A stretch of 39,918 nucleotides of DNA from DYFX01 sp964400625. GTDB lineage: Bacteria > Patescibacteriota > Patescibacteriia > SG8-24 > DYFX01. Positions 36,770 to 39,918 of the stretch are shown in pieces (positions within the stretch are counted from its first letter, which is position 1; each line of letters opens with the position of its first letter). The notes under the pieces were generated by a model that was not told the DNA's origin, searched no databases, and saw only the letters and a program-made list of their open reading frames with translations. Position numbers and translations under genes: made by a program. Location: NCBI GenBank assembly GCA_964400625.1, contig CAYNUS010000011.1:1-39918 (forward strand), written 5' to 3'.

Positions 36770-39700
36770 TTACGGGAACATCACCGTCTGCGCGTCGGTA
36801 GGGAGGACTTTGACGTAGAGGCCGTTGGTCCAGTCGTTGGAGGCGGCGGCGTCTTCGGCGTCGTCGGTGGCGCCGGAGACGTCATCGTGCGGGATGGCCG
36901 AGTTGTCGGACCAGACGAAGTCGTAGATCGCCGTGCCCGGGTCGGTGCCGTCGAGGTCGTCGATGGCGTCGGCGTCGGTGACCGCGCTCGCGAGTTCGCC
37001 CGTGACGAGCGCCGTGTCGGCCGCGATGTTCGTCGTCAGCGTGTCGTTGGAGCCGGCGCCGGCGACCGTGAGCACGAGCTCATACGTCTTGGACGTGCCG
37101 GCGGCGATGACCTGCTCGCTCGCGAAGCGGCTCTGGACCGTGCAGGCCGTGCCGCCGCCCGAGTCGCAGGCGGTCGAGGGCGTCGTCGATCCGGAGATGT
37201 GCGCGCCCTGCCCGACCTCGCGGACCGCCGACTGGCCGCCGCCGTTCGCGAGCAGGATGCCCGCGTCGGACTTGGTGACGGACCAGCGGATGGCCTTGAG
37301 CGACACCTGCTCGGCGGCGTCGGCCGTGACGGTGACGCGCGAGAGGACCATCGTGCCGTTCACGAGCGTGGTCGAAGGAAGCGACGCGAGGCTCACGCTC
37401 GGCTTGGTCTTGCGGAGAATCTTGTCGCGTCCGGTGACGTCGGCCGTGTTGATGGTGGAGACCACCGTGCTGGAACCGGTGCCGCGATATTCGAAGGTGC
37501 CGGCGGCAGGGTTCGTGAGGTCCGTCATGACGCGGAGGTTCGCGCCGGAGACGGCGCCGGAGGCGACCGTGTTCAGGACGGCCTTGACCGTGAGGGTCTT
37601 GGAAGCGTCCTTCGGGACGACGAAGCTCATGCCCGAGAAGTCGGCGTCCTGGCCCGCGAGCGGGACGGGGCCGGCGACGAGCGTCGCGCCGTCGTAGAGG
37701 CTCATGCTGACGACGTTCTGCTGGACGGGGTTCGAGAGCGAGACGCGCAGCTTGGTCTGCTTCAGCTCCTCGTTCTGCGCCGTGAGGCGGATCTTGCCGA
37801 GGACGACCGTGTTGCCGGCGACGACGAGACCGGCTTCGGATTCCGTGTCGTCCGGAGCGAGCGCGTACGACATCGTGCCCGTGTTCGCGGTCGTGATGAC
37901 GACGTCCGGCGTGTCGTTCATCGGGAAGCTGGCGAGGAGCGAGACGGAATTCCCTTCGGCGTCCTGCACGACGGCGTCGGTATCGGCCACGACCTTGAAG
38001 GCGACGCGCTCGGCGTTGCCGTTCAGGAAGGCGCTGTTCGAGACGTTGCAGTACAGGAGGAGCGTGGCGCCGATCGGATCGATGTCCCAATCGAGGCCGG
38101 TGAAGGTCATGGTGCCGTCCGTGCCCGAGGCCGGGCTCTTCATCTGCCCGCGCACTTCGCCCGTGCCGGCATCGAGCACGTAGCAGGAGGTGATGACGTC
38201 CGCGACCGCGACGGTGCCGGAGCCGTCGGCGTCCTGGCCCTGCACGTAGTCGGAGGCGCCGTCGGCGTCGATGAAGCCCGTGAACTTCAGGCTCGTGAGC
38301 CGCGTCATGGTGCCGGTCTCGGAAGCGAAGGAGATGCCGAGGAAGGCGATGTCGGCGGCGCCCTTCACGAAGGAGAGCGAGTTCGCGAGCGCGTTCACGC
38401 CGGCGTAGAGCGCGGCGGCGTACATCGTCTGCGGATAGCCGGCCATGTCGCCGCTCGGGACGACGTCCGCCGTCGGCGAGAGGAAGGTGGAGTTATCGAG
38501 ATTGCGGAGGTCGGACGTCCCGAACGCGAGGCGCGTGGCGGTGACGGACTCCCCGCTCGTGATGGACGTCGAGGCGTCCGCCGTGACGGCGAACTCGTAG
38601 ACGACGCCAGGTTCGAGCGTCTGGACGTCGGTGAAGGTCAGCGTCTGGTTCAGGTCGGCCGCGAGGCCGTCGCCCGTGCCGGAAAGGTCCGTCGGCCCCC
38701 ACCAAGCCGCGCCGTTCGCGGTATTGATGACCTTCACGTCCGTGTAGTTCGGCGTCGAGGTGTTGATGAGGCCGCTCGCGCCGGCGCCGGAGGTGCTGGC
38801 CGTGAGCTTGATCTGCATGCGGCGGACTTCCGTGCGGTTCTGGACGATCATCGTGAAGCGCAGGAGTTCGGCGTCCTTCGTATAGGTGGCGCGGTCCGTG
38901 GGGAACGGGCCCTTGAGCGCCAGCGTGACGGGGCCAGCCTCCACTTCCGAGAACGAGCAGTCGCCAGCCGAGCTGGTGCAGCTGTCGCCGTCGTAGGTGG
39001 TGCGGACGACGGTCGTGCCCTGGCCGAAGGTCTGGCCGACGCCACGGAGGTCGGAGTTCTCTTCGACGTAGAGCTTGATGTTGTCGCCGGCGCGAGCGCC
39101 GCCGCCGATGTCGCCGTAGACCTGGAAGGTCTTGGTGGCGCCCTTCTCGAGCAGCATGCCCGGCATGGACAGGACGAACGTCGCGCGGAGGTTGGCGTCG
39201 AAGCCAGTCGCCGTGGCGATCGTGAGACCCGCCTGCTTGAGCTTGAGGTTCGTGAGGTTGGCGCCCGAGAGGTTGCCGCCCTGGAAGAGCGTGAGGCGCT
39301 CGAGGCGGACGTCTTCGGAAGAACCGGCCGCGATCGTGAACTCAGCGATCTTCGCTTCCATCTCGCCCGCCTTCGGGTCGGTGATGGAGCCCGTCTTCGC
39401 GATGGTCAGCGAACCGACCGTCGTTCCGGCGAGCGTGAAGTTGGAGCCCGTGAACGGCGAGCCCGAGAGCATCGTCGTGCCGGACATCGCGGACTTCAGT
39501 TCGAACGCGTGGACGTTGCCGGACGACGCGCCCGTCGCGACGTCGACGGCGACCCACAGGGTGCGGGTCTGGCCGGCGGCGAGCGAGAGGTTGAGGCCGG
39601 TGAAGGTCACCTCGTTCGTCGAGCTGTTGACGGAGCGGCCCGTGGTCAGACGAGCGGCGCCTTCATACAGGTAGACGGCGGAGATGTCGGACGTGGCGCC

Positions 39701-39918
39701 CGGACCGACGCGGCGGAGCGTGACGGAGTCGACCGTCATCGCGGAGCCGCTGTTGGTCAGGTTGAACTTGAGGAAGTTCACGCCCATCGAGCCGAGCGGG
39801 AGCGTGGCGCCCGCCGGGGAGTCGGAGGCCTTGGAGACCGAGGCCGTGCCCGAGACGCCGGAGGTCGACAGGTTCTTGTCGGCGTTGATCGACTGGGACG
39901 AGGACATCTCGGCGTTCT
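36770..39918 (-). CDS. Giant repetitive surface protein, 5' part outside window
   Basis: At least 1048 residues; the reading frame stays open to the window edge (AAC-GCC-GAG before the first ATG), so the N-terminus is missing. It is Ser/Thr/Gly/Ala-rich with about six tandem beta-sandwich repeats of 110-150 residues. Shared marks are TFTGLNLSLAAGQTRTLWV, MTFTGLDWDIDPIGATLL and DFSGMSFVVPKDASKTLTV. The fourth repeat has DADGSGTVAVAD, a calcium-loop-like insert at the position of DADNG in the 33235 protein. There are few Cys. The C-terminus FVWSDNSAIPHD...DWTNGLYVKVLPT looks like a conserved end motif. Probably an S-layer-like or fibre protein (inference). It ends 8 nt before a strong terminator. 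Confidence 0.85.
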   Translation of the reverse strand, partial: NAEMSSSQSINADKNLSTSGVSGTASVSKASDSPAGATLPLGSMGVNFLKFNLTNSGSAMTVDSVTLRRVGPGATSDISAVYLYEGAARLTTGRSVNSSTNEVTFTGLNLSLAAGQTRTLWVAVDVATGASSGNVHAFELKSAMSGTTMLSGSPFTGSNFTLAGTTVGSLTIAKTGSITDPKAGEMEAKIAEFTIAAGSSEDVRLERLTLFQGGNLSGANLTNLKLKQAGLTIATATGFDANLRATFVLSMPGMLLEKGATKTFQVYGDIGGGARAGDNIKLYVEENSDLRGVGQTFGQGTTVVRTTYDGDSCTSSAGDCSFSEVEAGPVTLALKGPFPTDRATYTKDAELLRFTMIVQNRTEVRRMQIKLTASTSGAGASGLINTSTPNYTDVKVINTANGAAWWGPTDLSGTGDGLAADLNQTLTFTDVQTLEPGVVYEFAVTADASTSITSGESVTATRLAFGTSDLRNLDNSTFLSPTADVVPSGDMAGYPQTMYAAALYAGVNALANSLSFVKGAADIAFLGISFASETGTMTRLTSLKFTGFIDADGASDYVQGQDADGSGTVAVADVITSCYVLDAGTGEVRGQMKSPASGTDGTMTFTGLDWDIDPIGATLLLYCNVSNSAFLNGNAERVAFKVVADTDAVVQDAEGNSVSLLASFPMNDTPDVVITTANTGTMSYALAPDDTESEAGLVVAGNTVVLGKIRLTAQNEELKQTKLRVSLSNPVQQNVVSMSLYDGATLVAGPVPLAGQDADFSGMSFVVPKDASKTLTVKAVLNTVASGAVSGANLRVMTDLTNPAAGTFEYRGTGSSTVVSTINTADVTGRDKILRKTKPSVSLASLPSTTLVNGTMVLSRVTVTADAAEQVSLKAIRWSVTKSDAGILLANGGGQSAVREVGQGAHISGSTTPSTACDSGGGTACTVQSRFASEQVIAAGTSKTYELVLTVAGAGSNDTLTTNIAADTALVTGELASAVTDADAIDDLDGTDPGTAIYDFVWSDNSAIPHDDVSGATDDAEDAAASNDWTNGLYVKVLPTDAQTVMFP

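Noticed and set aside
1..39918. tRNA or rRNA genes, prophage, insertion sequences
   Set aside because: None recognised on either strand; no transposase or integrase is seen among the reading frames.

Overview
The window is high-GC and gene-dense, with most genes on the minus strand. The gene set (compact operons with ATGA overlaps, paired TrmB-type regulators, a PEGA/beta-propeller membrane protein, secreted proteins sharing a repeated module, many sugar-nucleotide and glycosyltransferase genes) suggests a Candidate Phyla Radiation bacterium (Patescibacteria), perhaps Parcubacteria/Uhrbacteria-like. That placement is inference from gene content; no rRNA or tRNA was seen.

Layout. 1-3.1 kb: partial cysteine desulfurase, NFU-type Fe-S protein, two HAD phosphatase paralogues and an RdgB/HAM1-like pyrophosphatase. 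3.1-5.05 kb: an AT-richer island with a structured RNA candidate, two TrmB-like regulators and a perfect 26-bp palindrome in a divergent promoter. 5.1-7.2 kb (plus strand): methyltransferase, CYTH protein, ribosomal protein bL27, a small acidic protein and a PadR-like regulator. 7.2-12 kb: murA, S41 protease, Nudix and pyrG as one minus-strand operon. 12-13.4 kb: PEGA/propeller protein. 13.4-20.1 kb: RmlA, a Nudix-like protein, an AI-2E family transporter, a small membrane protein, HAD phosphatase, an epimerase/reductase, RmlB and HIT. 20.1-31.5 kb: a surface-glycan locus with a CDP-alcohol phosphatidyltransferase, two polytopic putative glycosyltransferases, two GT4, two GT2, a DUF2304 protein and a UDP-xylose-synthase-like enzyme. 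31.5-39.9 kb: subtilase, a secreted beta-sandwich protein, a repeat cluster with a GIY-YIG nuclease and a 100-N assembly gap, and a second giant surface protein cut by the window end.

How the parts fit. RmlA and RmlB make dTDP-4-keto-6-deoxyglucose. The next operon gene looks like the one-polypeptide 3,5-epimerase/4-reductase (NRS/ER or UER1 type) rather than classical RmlD, and no rmlC is present, so dTDP-rhamnose could be made by three genes. The glycosyltransferases would use such sugars on the cell surface, where the subtilase and the two repeat proteins also act.

Non-coding architecture is the most distinctive feature. At four minus-strand junctions the -35 hexamer of the next promoter sits in or against the loop of the preceding gene's terminator, with the 3' stem arm and U-tract forming the promoter spacer. 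At two of these the stop codon TGA is inside the -35 box. At several genes the -10 hexamer ends 5-9 nt before ATG with no clear Shine-Dalgarno, which predicts leaderless mRNAs. Both are read from sequence only and need transcript-end mapping.
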